Counted from the first letter of the stretch, positions 25,306 to 33,731 are shown. The stretch is 39,714 bases of DNA from Pseudanabaena biceps PCC 7429 (GCF_000332215.1 NZ_ALWB01000020.1:1-39714); one strand, 5' to 3'. The notes: generated by a model not told the origin, from the letters alone. Translations and numbers: made by a program.

Positions 25306-25364
25306 TGCCTGAAACTCTCCTTAATTGTTTTAAAACTCACACCAAACAATAGCTGACTGCTAAA

Positions 25365-25625
25365 TTAATGTCCGACCATCCAAGGACGACTGCCTGAATG
25401 ATACTGAACATTTGATGTTTTTGGCTCTCGATCAACTTTGACCATCTTTGGCTCTGAACTTACTGCTTTTGCCACCTGAGATCTTGAAAGAGTCATCGGT
25501 GGAGAAAAGACCCGCCTTCCTTGCTCATTACATTCTGGGCAGTGAGCAGGAGAACTCGATTCAGCCATTGAACGCCACACATCAAACACACCACATTCTT
25601 CGCAGCGAAATTCATAAAGAGGCAT
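25365..25625 (-). CDS. fmdB: FmdB-type zinc ribbon regulatory protein
   Basis: The 86-residue protein has a zinc ribbon with two cysteine pairs: CEECG (residues 9-13) and CPEC (34-37) in MPLYEFRCEECG...HCPEC. FmdB was named next to formamidase in Methylophilus, where a regulatory role was proposed. The C-terminal half is polar and probably unstructured. It lies 9 bp downstream of fmdA and 59 bp upstream of urtA, so it belongs to the same transcription unit. Confidence 0.88.
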   Translation of the reverse strand: MPLYEFRCEECGVFDVWRSMAESSSPAHCPECNEQGRRVFSPPMTLSRSQVAKAVSSEPKMVKVDREPKTSNVQYHSGSRPWMVGH

Positions 25626-25634
25626 ATTTCTTTT

Positions 25635-26843
25635 CTAAACTGGAAGAATATTTTTGTCAAATATGGCAGTGGGAATAGCGATCGTACAGCAGGCATTGGG
25701 AATGTCTACGATACCGCTCACCCTTCCTTCTATGGGTGCACAACTAAGCAACATGTAAGCTTGCTCACCTGTATAACCGAACTTCTTGAGATATTCGATC
25801 GCATTCAAGCAAGCCTGACGGTAGGCAATATGTACATCCATAAAGTACTGCTTACCCGTATATTCATCAACGGAAATTCCTTCAAATACGAGGAATTCTG
25901 AATAACGGGGCTCTACTGGACCGGGCTTAAAGATAGGATTAACCATTCCATACTTCTCTACACCACCCTTGATGATATCGACATGGATATCAATAAAGCC
26001 AGCCATTTCAATAGCGCCACAGAAAGATATTTCACCGTCTCCTTGAGAGAAGTGAAGATCGCCCATCGATAGCTTTGCACCTTCTATATAAACTGGGAAG
26101 TAGATCCGAGTTCCTCTAGATAGGTTTTTAATATCGCAGTTACCGCCATGTTCGCGTGGTGGAATTGTCCGTGCTGCCTCGGCTGCTACACGCTCGTACT
26201 CGGACTGAGGTAACGTTCCTAAAATGGCATTGGTGGGATTAGGGAGTGCGGCTAAAACGGATACGCCATCAATGTTTACTCCAGCTCCGTAGGTGCGGCG
26301 ATCTGGCTGTGTAGCCATGAGTTCAGTTTCGCGCTTGTTCCATTTTGCCAGAAGCTCGTGGGAGGGAGCGCAACCAATTAGCCCAGGATGGGTAATTCCT
26401 GCAAATTTTACGCCAGGAATATGTCGTGAGGTTGCATAGATCCCTTGAAAATCCCAGATTGCTTTAGAAGCTTCGGGATAATGATCGGTTAAAAATCCGC
26501 CACCATTTTTTTTGTCAAAGATACCTGTAAAGCCCCATTCATCGCCTTGGAGAGCACCGATATCGACGAGATCTACTACCAGAATATCTCCAGGTTCTGC
26601 TCCATTTACCCAAATTGGACCGCTCAGAACGTGAGGAATCGTCAAATCTACATCACGAACATCATCGGGACTATCATCATTTTTAATTTGACCATCAGTC
26701 CAATCCTTACATTCAATACGAAATACGTCACCAGGATTAACTGAAGCTATGGCTGGAATGTCTGGATGCCAACGGTTGTGTCCGGGTAACTCTTGTTGAC
26801 TCATGGGCTTAGTGAGATCAACTTTGAATAGCGTCTTAGGCAT
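25635..26843 (-). CDS. fmdA: Formamidase / acetamidase family enzyme FmdA
   Basis: The 402-residue hydrolase of the FmdA_AmdA family releases ammonia from formamide or a related short amide. Conserved blocks are PGDVFRIECKDWTDGQ (about 37-52), GFTGIFDKKNGGGF (about 102-115), PPREHGGNCDIKNLSRG (about 227-243), LHFSQGDGEISFCGAIE (about 263-279) and AYMLLSCAPIEGRVSGIVD (about 369-387). It is first in a seven-gene run with fmdB and urtABCDE, which suggests uptake and hydrolysis of an amide together with urea. The leader has a 24-bp palindrome 54 bp upstream. The Shine-Dalgarno is weak (AGAAAG). Confidence 0.93.
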   Translation of the reverse strand: MPKTLFKVDLTKPMSQQELPGHNRWHPDIPAIASVNPGDVFRIECKDWTDGQIKNDDSPDDVRDVDLTIPHVLSGPIWVNGAEPGDILVVDLVDIGALQGDEWGFTGIFDKKNGGGFLTDHYPEASKAIWDFQGIYATSRHIPGVKFAGITHPGLIGCAPSHELLAKWNKRETELMATQPDRRTYGAGVNIDGVSVLAALPNPTNAILGTLPQSEYERVAAEAARTIPPREHGGNCDIKNLSRGTRIYFPVYIEGAKLSMGDLHFSQGDGEISFCGAIEMAGFIDIHVDIIKGGVEKYGMVNPIFKPGPVEPRYSEFLVFEGISVDEYTGKQYFMDVHIAYRQACLNAIEYLKKFGYTGEQAYMLLSCAPIEGRVSGIVDIPNACCTIAIPTAIFDKNILPV

Positions 26844-26896
26844 AAAATCTTTCTAAATCTGTAAAAGAACAAGAAAAGCTGAACTCTATAGAAAGC

Positions 26897-26920
26897 TACA
26901 TACACTAATGGGTGTATGTA
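26897..26920. promoter_or_regulatory. Palindromic operator candidate upstream of fmdA
   Basis: TACATACAC (26897-26905) and GTGTATGTA (26912-26920) are perfect 9-bp inverted repeats around TAATGG, 54 bp upstream of the fmdA start. The spacing and symmetry fit a dimeric repressor or activator site. The regulator is unknown. Confidence 0.45.
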
Positions 26921-27160
26921 ATCGGAACTTAACCAAATTTCAACGTTCTTAACAAATACTGCGTTACTTTTTCTTTCCATTCTGTCATGGTTTATACCAA
27001 ACACGATACGCTTACACTAAGCTGAACAATTTATGAATGAAGTAGTGTAAATGTAAACTGCCATGCAATTAAAAATTAAAAAAATCTGAAGTCACATGGC
27101 GATCGCCCAAATAAAGCCCAAATAAAAATGGCGATCGCCACTCGCCTTAGAGCAAAATCA

Positions 27161-27213
27161 AAACCGAAGGAGAGAAGTTTGGCGCAAAGCGCCAAACTTC
27201 TCTCCTTCGGTTT
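27161..27213. repeat. Family C-like palindrome, perfect 25-bp stem
   Basis: A perfect 25+3+25 inverted repeat has arm AAACCGAAGGAGAGAAGTTT, short apex GGCGC-AAA-GCGCC and closing CGGTTT. The arm ends (AAACC...GGTTT) are shared with other copies while its middle is unique. Confidence 0.85.
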
Positions 27214-27314
27214 AAGACATGAATGCATTTGGCGATGGCTATAAAAATAAGAATGCTAGGATATTCACATTGCGAGCCGAATAAACTGTATAAATTGATG
27301 CATAGATGCATATT

Positions 27315-27418
27315 TAAGTAGCTAGGCGCAATTAAATATAAAATCCCAAAACCTGTAGCGCACACTGTGCGTGCGCTACAGGTTTTGATTCTGGGTTTTA
27401 ATTATGCCCAACTACTTA
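27315..27418. repeat. Family A element (104 bp) with the CTGTAGCGCAC hairpin
   Basis: TAAGTAGCTAGGCGCAATTA and TTATGCCCAACTACTTA ends match other A copies. The centre is CCTGTAGCGCAC / GTGCGCTACAGG instead of the GCATACCGCCC hairpin. It lies about 35 bp upstream of ureD. Confidence 0.85.
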
Positions 27419-27451
27419 GTGATTTAATTTGTTGGCTAGATAAATTGTCAA

Positions 27452-28300
27452 ATGATCAGATCAATAGATGACTGTATGTATAAACCATGGACTGGAAACT
27501 TAGAACTAAAGTTTAGTAGGAGAGATTTATCAACTCAGTTGATTTACAATTATGCTTTAGCTCCGTGGAAAATACAGCGATCGCTTTATCCAGAAGGAGA
27601 GGAAGTTTGCCATTGCGTTCTATTGCATACCGCAGGTGGTTTAGTGGGTGGCGATCGCCTATCTGCCAAAATCCATCTTCAACCCTATACCCAAGCCCTG
27701 ATCACGACTGCCGCCGCTAGTAAGGTCTATCGCAGTTCTGGTGCGGAATCTTGGCAAAATATCCATATTCACATTGATGAAGGCGCAAATTTGGAATGGT
27801 TCCCTCAAGAGACGATCGCCTTTGCCGAATCAAAGTATCGACAAACTACGAGAATTGAGTTAGCGCCAGATGCAACTATTACTATGTGGGAAATCGTTAG
27901 GTTTGGAAGGACGGCACGGGGTGAAAAATTTCTCGATGGTAATTGGCGATCGCATACTGAGGTATGGCGAGACCAAAGCCCTTTGTGGATTGATCGGCAA
28001 TATCTGCATGGAAACCCTGAAATGTTAGATAGTCCGAATGGATTAAATGCCCATGCGATCGCCGCTAGTTTCATTTTTGTAGGAACAACGGTAGAACCCG
28101 AACTGATCGATCGTATCCGCTCTACTTGGGAAGAGGGAAATTATCAAGGGAAATCAAGCGTTACGCGATCGCTTGCAGGTTTAGTTTGTCGCTATTGCGG
28201 TGACTCCTCTGGCGATGCGCGTAAATGGTTTCAGCAAATTTGGCAGCTTTTGCGTGTATCCTATAGAAATAGAAAGATATGCGTACCGAGAGTTTGGTAA
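27452..28300 (+). CDS. ureD: Urease accessory protein UreD
   Basis: UreD (282 residues) is the scaffold that binds apo-urease and recruits UreF and UreG. LHTAGGLVGGDRLS (about 58-71) and TTAAASKVYRSSG (about 85-97) are the family hallmarks. The C-terminus VPRVW is typical, so the gene is complete. The start may be the ATG at 27476 (MYKPWTGNLELKF), which would remove eight residues; no Shine-Dalgarno decides. The last codons recur 61 bp downstream as a 21-bp direct repeat flanking a hairpin, which looks like an insertion footprint. It is the first gene of ureDA-Uma2-ureBC. Confidence 0.95.
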   Translation: MIRSIDDCMYKPWTGNLELKFSRRDLSTQLIYNYALAPWKIQRSLYPEGEEVCHCVLLHTAGGLVGGDRLSAKIHLQPYTQALITTAAASKVYRSSGAESWQNIHIHIDEGANLEWFPQETIAFAESKYRQTTRIELAPDATITMWEIVRFGRTARGEKFLDGNWRSHTEVWRDQSPLWIDRQYLHGNPEMLDSPNGLNAHAIAASFIFVGTTVEPELIDRIRSTWEEGNYQGKSSVTRSLAGLVCRYCGDSSGDARKWFQQIWQLLRVSYRNRKICVPRVW

Positions 28301-28361
28301 GCTTTTAATTTTGGCTTTGCCAAAATTAAAAGCTAATTAAATGCGTACCTAGAGGTTGGTA
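28279..28361. repeat. Hairpin insert flanked by a 21-bp direct repeat at the ureD stop
   Basis: ATGCGTACC-x-AGAG-x-TTGGTA occurs at 28279-28299 and 28341-28361 with two mismatches in 21. Between them a 41-bp insert holds a perfect hairpin, AGCTTTTAATTTTGGC-TTT-GCCAAAATTAAAAGCT (28300-28334). The first copy encodes the end of UreD (CVPRVW-stop). The second would encode CVPRGW-stop, so it is a duplicate of the gene end. Confidence 0.75.
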
Positions 28362-28368
28362 GATATTC

Positions 28369-28671
28369 ATGCAACTTACGCCCCAAGAAAAAGATAAACT
28401 ATTGATTTTTACGGCTGCATTATTAGCTGAGCGTCGTAAAGCTAAAGGTTTGAAGTTAAATTATCCCGAAGCGATCGCGTTTATTACTGCGGAGATTTTG
28501 GAAGGAGCAAGGGAAGGTCGCACGGTTGCCGAGTTAATGTCCTACGGGGCGACTTTGCTCAGTCGTGATGATGTGATGGAAGGCATCTCCGAAATGATTC
28601 ATGATGTGCAAGTAGAAGCAACTTTTCCCGATGGTACAAAATTAGTTACCGTACATAATCCTATTCGCTAA
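28369..28671 (+). CDS. ureA: Urease gamma subunit UreA
   Basis: The 100-residue small subunit of urease matches the standard length. [41 protein letters not shown] and [20 protein letters not shown] are near-universal. It lies 68 bp after ureD with a hairpin in the gap. It is followed not by ureB but by a Uma2 gene. With UreB and UreC it forms the trimeric nickel enzyme that hydrolyses urea to ammonia and carbamate. Confidence 0.98.
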   Translation: MQLTPQEKDKLLIFTAALLAERRKAKGLKLNYPEAIAFITAEILEGAREGRTVAELMSYGATLLSRDDVMEGISEMIHDVQVEATFPDGTKLVTVHNPIR

Positions 28672-28691
28672 TTCAGCTATGGAGGTTTGAG

Positions 28692-29312
28692 ATGATGGCG
28701 ATCGCTAAAGTTCAAGATTCACAAACTAAATCAAAGCTGACCTATGAAAAATTCGTCAATCTGCGGCTTACCGACGGACGCTATGAATTTGTTAATGGAG
28801 AAGTCGTTAAAGTGGTAAATACTAGACAGCATGAAGATGTTGTTGCGTTCGTTTATAAAAAATTTGATCGAGAAATTGATAGATTAAATTTGGATTTTGT
28901 GGTGCGTCAAAATGTGAGCATTAGGACTATAGCTAATAGTGATAAACAGAGTAGAGTACCAGATTTGAGTGTGATTGACAGGGAATTTTGGCAATCTAAT
29001 CCATCTGATTATGCCCCATTGCAAAAAACGATTCAGTTAGCAGTAGAAGTCACCTCAACTAATTGGGATGATGACTACATTGACAAATTTTCAGAATATC
29101 AAAGTCTTGGTATTCCCGAATATTGGATTGTGGATTATTTAGCGATCGCTAGTCGTGAATGTTTAGGTAATCCCAAAATCCCCACGGTGTTTGTTAATTT
29201 ACTAAATGAAAATGGTAAATATCAAACAACTAGATTTACAGGAGATGACAAAATTATTTCGCAGACTTTTCCTGAACTAGATTTAACTGCTGCTCAAATT
29301 CTCAACATCTAG
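28692..29312 (+). CDS. Uma2 family endonuclease-fold protein inside the urease operon
   Basis: The 206-residue PD-(D/E)XK-fold protein carries the family core SRVPDLSVID (about 93-102), LAVEVTSTNWDDDYIDKFSEY and LGIPEYWIVD (about 116-150), with E-x-T, K and the closing YWIVD intact. A strong GGAGG lies 6 nt before its ATG, and it is on the same strand as ureA and ureB with gaps of 20 and 51 bp. It therefore should be cotranscribed. Urease has no need for a nuclease, so this is most likely a late insertion. Its AT content is higher than ureC. The role is not known. Confidence 0.88.
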   Translation: MMAIAKVQDSQTKSKLTYEKFVNLRLTDGRYEFVNGEVVKVVNTRQHEDVVAFVYKKFDREIDRLNLDFVVRQNVSIRTIANSDKQSRVPDLSVIDREFWQSNPSDYAPLQKTIQLAVEVTSTNWDDDYIDKFSEYQSLGIPEYWIVDYLAIASRECLGNPKIPTVFVNLLNENGKYQTTRFTGDDKIISQTFPELDLTAAQILNI

Positions 29313-29363
29313 GATGTAGTGCGAAACGCTACACCCTCATTAAGTAACAATGGAGATGAATCT

Positions 29364-29675
29364 ATGATTGTTGGTGAAATTATTACTCAAGAAGGTGATA
29401 TCGAATTGAACGCTGGGCGAGAGGTGGTTACGCTCAAGGTTGCAAATTCAGGCGATCGCCCCATCCAAGTTGGTTCGCACTATCACTTTTATGAAACCAA
29501 TCGCGCATTGATCTTTGATCGCGATCGCGCCAAAGGTACGCACCTTGATATTCCTGCGGGGACTTCCATCCGCTTTGAGCCTGGAGATGAGAAGGATGTG
29601 AATCTCGTTCCCTATGTGGGTACTCGCGAGATTTATGGATTTAATGCTTTAGTAGAAGGCAAATTGGAGAATTAA
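29364..29675 (+). CDS. ureB: Urease beta subunit UreB
   Basis: The 103-residue beta subunit begins [20 protein letters not shown] at the ATG 29364, supported by GGAG 8 nt upstream and by the universal N-terminus. A GTG 45 bp upstream is rejected because it adds residues not found in the family. [18 protein letters not shown] and [18 protein letters not shown] are conserved. ureC starts 4 bp after its stop. Confidence 0.97.
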   Translation: MIVGEIITQEGDIELNAGREVVTLKVANSGDRPIQVGSHYHFYETNRALIFDRDRAKGTHLDIPAGTSIRFEPGDEKDVNLVPYVGTREIYGFNALVEGKLEN

Positions 29676-29679
29676 ACGA

Positions 29680-31392
29680 ATGAGTTACAGAATGTCCCGC
29701 CGCGCCTATGCAGAAACCTATGGTGCAACCGTTGACGATAAGGTTCGCTTAGCCGATACCGAATTGTTTATTGAAGTGGAACGCGACTACACCACCTATG
29801 GGGATGAAGTCAAATTTGGTGGCGGGAAAGTAATCCGCGATGGTATGGGACAGTCACCGATTACCAATGCCAATGGAGCAGTGGATCTGGCGATTACCAA
29901 TGCCCTGATTCTCGATTGGTGGGGCGTGGTCAAAGCCGATGTGGGGATTAAAGATGGCAGGATTGTGGCGATCGGTAAAGCGGGAAATCCTTACATTCAA
30001 GATAACGTCAATATCATTATCGGTGCAGGTACGGAAATTATCGCAGGAGAAGGACGCATTCTTACCGCAGGGGGTATTGATACCCATATTCATTTCATCT
30101 GTCCGCAACAGATCGAAGTAGCGATCGCTTCTGGTATTACAACCATGATTGGTGGTGGTACGGGGCCTGCGGTCGGCACAAATGCCACGACTTGCACCCC
30201 TGGACCTTGGAATATGTACCGCATGTTGCAAGCCGCCGATGCCTTCCCGATGAATTTGGGCTTTCTCGGCAAAGGCAATAGCAGCAAGCCTGAAGGCTTG
30301 GTCGAACAGGTGGAAGCAGGAGCGATCGGACTCAAACTCCATGAGGATTGGGGAACGACTCCCGCTACGATCGATACTTGTTTGGGTGTTGCCGATGAAT
30401 ACGACGTACAGGTTGCTATCCACACGGATACACTGAACGAAGCAGGATTTGTAGAAGATACGATCGCCGCTTTTAAGAATCGCGTGATCCATACCTATCA
30501 CACCGAAGGCGCAGGTGGCGGTCACGCTCCCGATATCATCAAAATTTGTGGTGAAGCGAACGTTCTCCCTTCTTCCACAAATCCTACTCGTCCCTATACC
30601 TTAAATACTTTAGACGAACACCTCGATATGCTGATGGTCTGTCACCATCTCGATCCTAGTATTCCTGAAGATGTTTCTTTTGCCGAATCAAGAATCCGTC
30701 GTGAAACGATCGCTGCTGAAGATATTCTTCATGATATCGGCGCATTTAGTATGATTTCCTCTGACTCGCAAGCAATGGGAAGAGTTGGCGAAGTAATTAT
30801 CAGAACTTGGCAAACCGCTCACAAAATGAAAGTGCAGCGAGGCGTTCTCTCTAGTCCCGAAATCACCAGAGCCGACAATTTCCGTGCTCAGCGTTATGTG
30901 GCAAAATACACGATCAATCCTGCGATCGCCCATGGTATCTCCGAATATGTCGGTTCTGTTGAAGTGGGCAAAATCGCCGATCTAGTGCTGTGGCATCCTG
31001 CATTTTTTGGCGTAAAACCCGAAATGGTACTTAAGGGAGGCTTCATCGCATGGTCGCAGATGGGCGATGCGAATGCCAGTATTCCCACGCCGCAACCAGT
31101 CTATATGCGTCCGATGTTTGGCAGCTATGGCGGTGCGATCGCGCCTACATCCTTTACTTTTGTTTCTCAAGCTGCTATGGAACGAGGTATTCCTAGTCAA
31201 TTAGGTTTGAAGAAGCAGGTACTAACAGTTAAAGGAACCCGTAATATTAGCAAACGCGACTTAAAGCTCAATGATGCTTTGCCAGTGATGGAAGTAGATC
31301 CAGAGACCTATGAAGTTCGTGCTGATGGCGAATTATTGACCTGTGAGCCTGCGTCAGTATTGCCGATGGCTCAGCGATATTTCTTGTTTTAA
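29680..31392 (+). CDS. ureC: Urease alpha subunit UreC (catalytic)
   Basis: The 570-residue catalytic subunit hydrolyses urea at a dinuclear nickel centre. The ligands are all present: H136 and H138 (DTHIHF), the carbamylated lysine K219 (GLKLHEDWG), H248 ([10 protein letters not shown]), H274 ([15 protein letters not shown] region) and D362 ([12 protein letters not shown]). The mobile flap carries C321-H322 in MVCHHLD. The length is standard. The stop codon TAA (31390-31392) is the first triplet of a family A repeat. Confidence 0.99.
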   Translation: MSYRMSRRAYAETYGATVDDKVRLADTELFIEVERDYTTYGDEVKFGGGKVIRDGMGQSPITNANGAVDLAITNALILDWWGVVKADVGIKDGRIVAIGKAGNPYIQDNVNIIIGAGTEIIAGEGRILTAGGIDTHIHFICPQQIEVAIASGITTMIGGGTGPAVGTNATTCTPGPWNMYRMLQAADAFPMNLGFLGKGNSSKPEGLVEQVEAGAIGLKLHEDWGTTPATIDTCLGVADEYDVQVAIHTDTLNEAGFVEDTIAAFKNRVIHTYHTEGAGGGHAPDIIKICGEANVLPSSTNPTRPYTLNTLDEHLDMLMVCHHLDPSIPEDVSFAESRIRRETIAAEDILHDIGAFSMISSDSQAMGRVGEVIIRTWQTAHKMKVQRGVLSSPEITRADNFRAQRYVAKYTINPAIAHGISEYVGSVEVGKIADLVLWHPAFFGVKPEMVLKGGFIAWSQMGDANASIPTPQPVYMRPMFGSYGGAIAPTSFTFVSQAAMERGIPSQLGLKKQVLTVKGTRNISKRDLKLNDALPVMEVDPETYEVRADGELLTCEPASVLPMAQRYFLF

Positions 31393-31493
31393 GTAGCTAG
31401 GCATAAGTAAACTTAAAACCTAGAAGAGCATACCGCCCGCGTAGCGGGCGGTATGCTCTCTGGTTTTGGTTTTTAATTATGCCGAACTACTTA
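31390..31493. repeat. Family A element (104 bp) beginning at the ureC stop codon
   Basis: TAAGTAGCTAGGCATAAG to GCCGAACTACTTA, with the AGAGCATACCGCCCGC / GCGGGCGGTATGCTCT hairpin. Its first three bases are the ureC stop. Confidence 0.88.
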
Positions 31494-31510
31494 GAACTTC
31501 TAACCCTATA

Positions 31511-31571
31511 AAAAAGGAACCGATTTTTTGTGGCGCAGCTAAGCCACGCTACAAAAAATCGGTTCCTTTTT
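31511..31571. terminator. Long hairpin between convergent ureC and bcp, possible bidirectional terminator
   Basis: AAAAAGGAACCGATTTTTTG (from 31511) pairs with its complement ending CGGTTCCTTTTT (31571). The inner GTGGC/GCCAC stem has a 3-nt bulge. U-runs exist on both strands (CTTTTT right, and the complement of AAAAAG left). Confidence 0.55.
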
Positions 31572-31585
31572 AAATTGCAGAACCC

Positions 31586-32023
31586 TTACAATCCTAATGC
31601 AGCTAAAATGTCACTGGCATGGGTGGATGTGTTGATTGCAGTATCGACAAGAATTATTTTCCCTTCGGGGCTAATCACATAGGTGACACGCTTGGCATAA
31701 CCACCACCATCAACATCATAAGCTTGGATCAACGCTTTGTTGGTATCCGCCAATAATGGGAAATTGAGGTCGTATTTAGCGGTGAAGGCTTGATGGGCAG
31801 CTTCATCATCAGCACTGACTCCTAAAACCACCACATCTTTACCTTCGTATTGAGATTTGGCATCGCGGAAGCTACAGGCTTCTTTTGTACAACCGGGGGT
31901 ATCGTCTTTAGGATAGAAGTACAATACTACGGTTTTTCCAGCAAAATCAGATAAAGATACTGTATTGCCGTTGGTATCTTGGGCGGTAAACTTTGGGGCA
32001 TCTGTACCTACTGCTAGAGGCAT
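31586..32023 (-). CDS. bcp: Thioredoxin-dependent peroxiredoxin (Bcp/PrxQ type)
   Basis: The 145-residue enzyme reduces hydrogen and organic peroxides. The peroxidatic Cys45 and resolving Cys50 are in DTPGCTKEACSFRD, the hallmark of the atypical two-cysteine PrxQ/Bcp group. There is no signal peptide, so it is cytosolic. It is single-gene; the leader has AAAATTTTAG and lies near repeats. Confidence 0.95.
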   Translation of the reverse strand: MPLAVGTDAPKFTAQDTNGNTVSLSDFAGKTVVLYFYPKDDTPGCTKEACSFRDAKSQYEGKDVVVLGVSADDEAAHQAFTAKYDLNFPLLADTNKALIQAYDVDGGGYAKRVTYVISPEGKIILVDTAINTSTHASDILAALGL

Positions 32024-32088
32024 AATTAACCTTTTGATATTTGTGGATAATGTTGGGATTTTAGCACAGCTAAAATTTTAGACAGTGT

Positions 32089-32194
32089 TAAGTAGTTCGG
32101 CATAATTAAAAACCAAAACCCAGAAGAGCATACCGCCCGCTGCGCGGGCGGTATGCTCTTCTAGGGTTTAAGTTTACTTATGTCTAGCTACTTA
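32089..32194. repeat. Family A element (106 bp) abutting a family B element
   Basis: TAAGTAGTTCGGCATAATTA to TATGTCTAGCTACTTA, with the AGAGCATACCGCCCGC hairpin. Its right-end TTA overlaps the first bases of the B element TACAGC. Confidence 0.85.
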
Positions 32195-32297
32195 CAGCAA
32201 TTATCGATCAAACGAACCACAAGGAAATTTTTGAAAGCGTTACAAAGCAACGCTTTTAAAAATTTCCTTGGTTTGGGTTTGAGCGCAAAGCGCTGTA
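32193..32297 (+). repeat. Family B element copy 3 (105 bp), slightly decayed
   Basis: TACAGC to GCTGTA, of the same length as copies 1 and 2. The inner hairpin carries a few mismatches (GCGTTACAAAGCAACGCTTTTA), so it is older or less constrained. Confidence 0.85.
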
Positions 32298-32305
32298 GGT
32301 GATGT

Positions 32306-32351
32306 TTACGCAATTAATTACGCAATTAATTACGCATAATTACGCAATTAA
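32306..32351. repeat. 12-bp tandem repeat TTACGCAATTAA reaching into argH
   Basis: Copies start at 32306, 32318, 32330 (partial) and 32340. The last copy encodes the final residues L-I-A and the stop of ArgH on the minus strand. Confidence 0.8.
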
Positions 32352-33731
32352 CTGTTTCGCTGCTTCGACTTGAATTCTGACTTGGTCAAAACCAGTCCCA
32401 CCATAACTATTCCGAACCTTGACCACCTGTGCGGGCGCGATCGCATCGACAATATCTGCCTCAAATTGGGGATGGAAAGTTTTCCAACGCTCAACGGATA
32501 GATCCTTTAGCAAAATTCCTTCACTCGTGCAGGTTTTGACCAACTTCCCAACCAATTGATAGGCTTCGCGGAAAGGTACTCCCTTAGAAGCCAGATAATC
32601 GGCAACATCGGTAGCATTAGAGAAGTCCTCCGCAACAGCTTCGGCAAGGCGTTTGGGCTGAAATTCAATACCTTCTTCCACGAGAATCGTCATGGCTTCC
32701 AAACAAGCCCGAACGGTTACGACGGCATCAAAAATTCCTTCCTTATCCTCCTGCATATCTTTGTTATAGGCTAGAGGCAAGCCCTTGATAATTGTCAGTA
32801 AGCCTTGGAGATGTCCGAATACGCGCCCAGTTTTGCCGCGAACTAGTTCGGGCACGTCGGGATTTTTCTTTTGGGGCATAATGCTGGAACCCGTACTAAC
32901 GCGATCGCTAAGCTTCACGAAACTAAATTCCTGCGATGACCAAAGAATGACTTCTTCAGAAAGGCGACTCAAATGCACCATAATCAGGCTGGCAGCGCAA
33001 AGAAACTCTACCGCAAAATCGCGATCGGATACGCCATCAAGACTATTACGAGCAACGGAACCAAAATCCAATAGCTCGGCAGTGTAGTGGCGATCGATGG
33101 GGTGGGGCGTACCCGCTAAAGCCCCTGAACCGAGGGGACAAACATTGACCCTTTGATAAATCTCATCTAGTCTCGTCCAGTCACGCTGAGCCATCTCGAA
33201 ATATGCTAAAAGATGATGGGCGAGGCTAATCGGCTGGGCGCGTTGCAAATGGGTATAACCAGGAATAAAAGTCTCGACATTTTGCTCGGCTTTATTGACG
33301 AGGGTTTGCTGCCAAGTTCTCAGGTCAGTCTGAATTTTGCGGATCTGGTCGCGCAAATATAACCTTACATCAGTGGCAACTTGGTCGTTGCGCGATCGCG
33401 CTGTATGTACCTTTTTACCCACATCTCCGATCAGATCAGTGAGGCGGCGTTCTACGGCAAAATGAACATCCTCGGCATCAATACCGGGATTAAAATCCCC
33501 TGCTCGATATTCTTGGCGGATCTGTTCTAGCCCGTTAACAAGCATCTCTCCTTCTTCAGCACTGATAATCCCTACTTTCGCCAACATGCGCGAATGCGCC
33601 TGCGATCCCGTAATGTCATATTCAATTAAATTAATATCAAAACTGATACTGGCATTAAATCTAGCGATCGCTGGATGCAGCGCGGTCTCGAATCGCTGAC
33701 TCCAAGGTTGGGTGGCTGTTGGCTGGCTCAT
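32340..33731 (-). CDS. argH: Argininosuccinate lyase
   Basis: The 463-residue enzyme splits argininosuccinate to arginine and fumarate, the last step of arginine synthesis. The fumarase-superfamily signature [12 protein letters not shown] is at 281-292; [12 protein letters not shown] (110-121) and YTHLQRAQP with H161 are active-site loops. The ATG at 33731 gives the standard length. The upstream start at 33776 would add 15 residues not found in the family. The last three residues lie in a tandem repeat, suggesting the tail is tolerant. Confidence 0.97.
   Translation of the reverse strand: MSQPTATQPWSQRFETALHPAIARFNASISFDINLIEYDITGSQAHSRMLAKVGIISAEEGEMLVNGLEQIRQEYRAGDFNPGIDAEDVHFAVERRLTDLIGDVGKKVHTARSRNDQVATDVRLYLRDQIRKIQTDLRTWQQTLVNKAEQNVETFIPGYTHLQRAQPISLAHHLLAYFEMAQRDWTRLDEIYQRVNVCPLGSGALAGTPHPIDRHYTAELLDFGSVARNSLDGVSDRDFAVEFLCAASLIMVHLSRLSEEVILWSSQEFSFVKLSDRVSTGSSIMPQKKNPDVPELVRGKTGRVFGHLQGLLTIIKGLPLAYNKDMQEDKEGIFDAVVTVRACLEAMTILVEEGIEFQPKRLAEAVAEDFSNATDVADYLASKGVPFREAYQLVGKLVKTCTSEGILLKDLSVERWKTFHPQFEADIVDAIAPAQVVKVRNSYGGTGFDQVRIQVEAAKQLIA

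Larger units (their letters stand above)
26844..27451. other. fmdA-ureD divergent intergenic region (608 bp)
   Basis: No gene is supported. In order it holds a 24-bp palindrome (26897-26920), an inverted repeat TTACACTA (27012-27019) / TAGTGTAA (27043-27050), two HIP1 sites near 27098 and 27130, a family C palindrome (27161-27213) and a family A element (27315-27418). The promoters of the fmd-urt and ureDABC operons must both lie here. No textbook NtcA box (GTA-N8-TAC) was found by eye. Confidence 0.7.
32024..32339. other. bcp-argH intergenic region filled by family A, family B and tandem repeats
   Basis: No gene is visible. It contains family A 32089-32194 directly joined to family B 32193-32297, then a 12-bp tandem repeat (TTACGCAATTAA) from 32306 into the 3' end of argH. 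Confidence 0.75.

Noticed and set aside
26844-27451. NtcA box (GTA-N8-TAC) for the nitrogen operons
   Set aside because: Scanning by eye found no exact match in the shared promoter region; only other palindromes were seen, so I do not claim NtcA control.
27452-28300. Possible frameshift or truncation of ureD
   Set aside because: The C-terminus RKICVPRVW is the normal family ending, and the second CVPRGW is a duplicated end, not the true terminus.
29854-30525. 223-codon minus-strand open frame over ureC
   Set aside because: Shadow of the highly constrained ureC sequence; Cys/His/Arg-rich composition without any domain.
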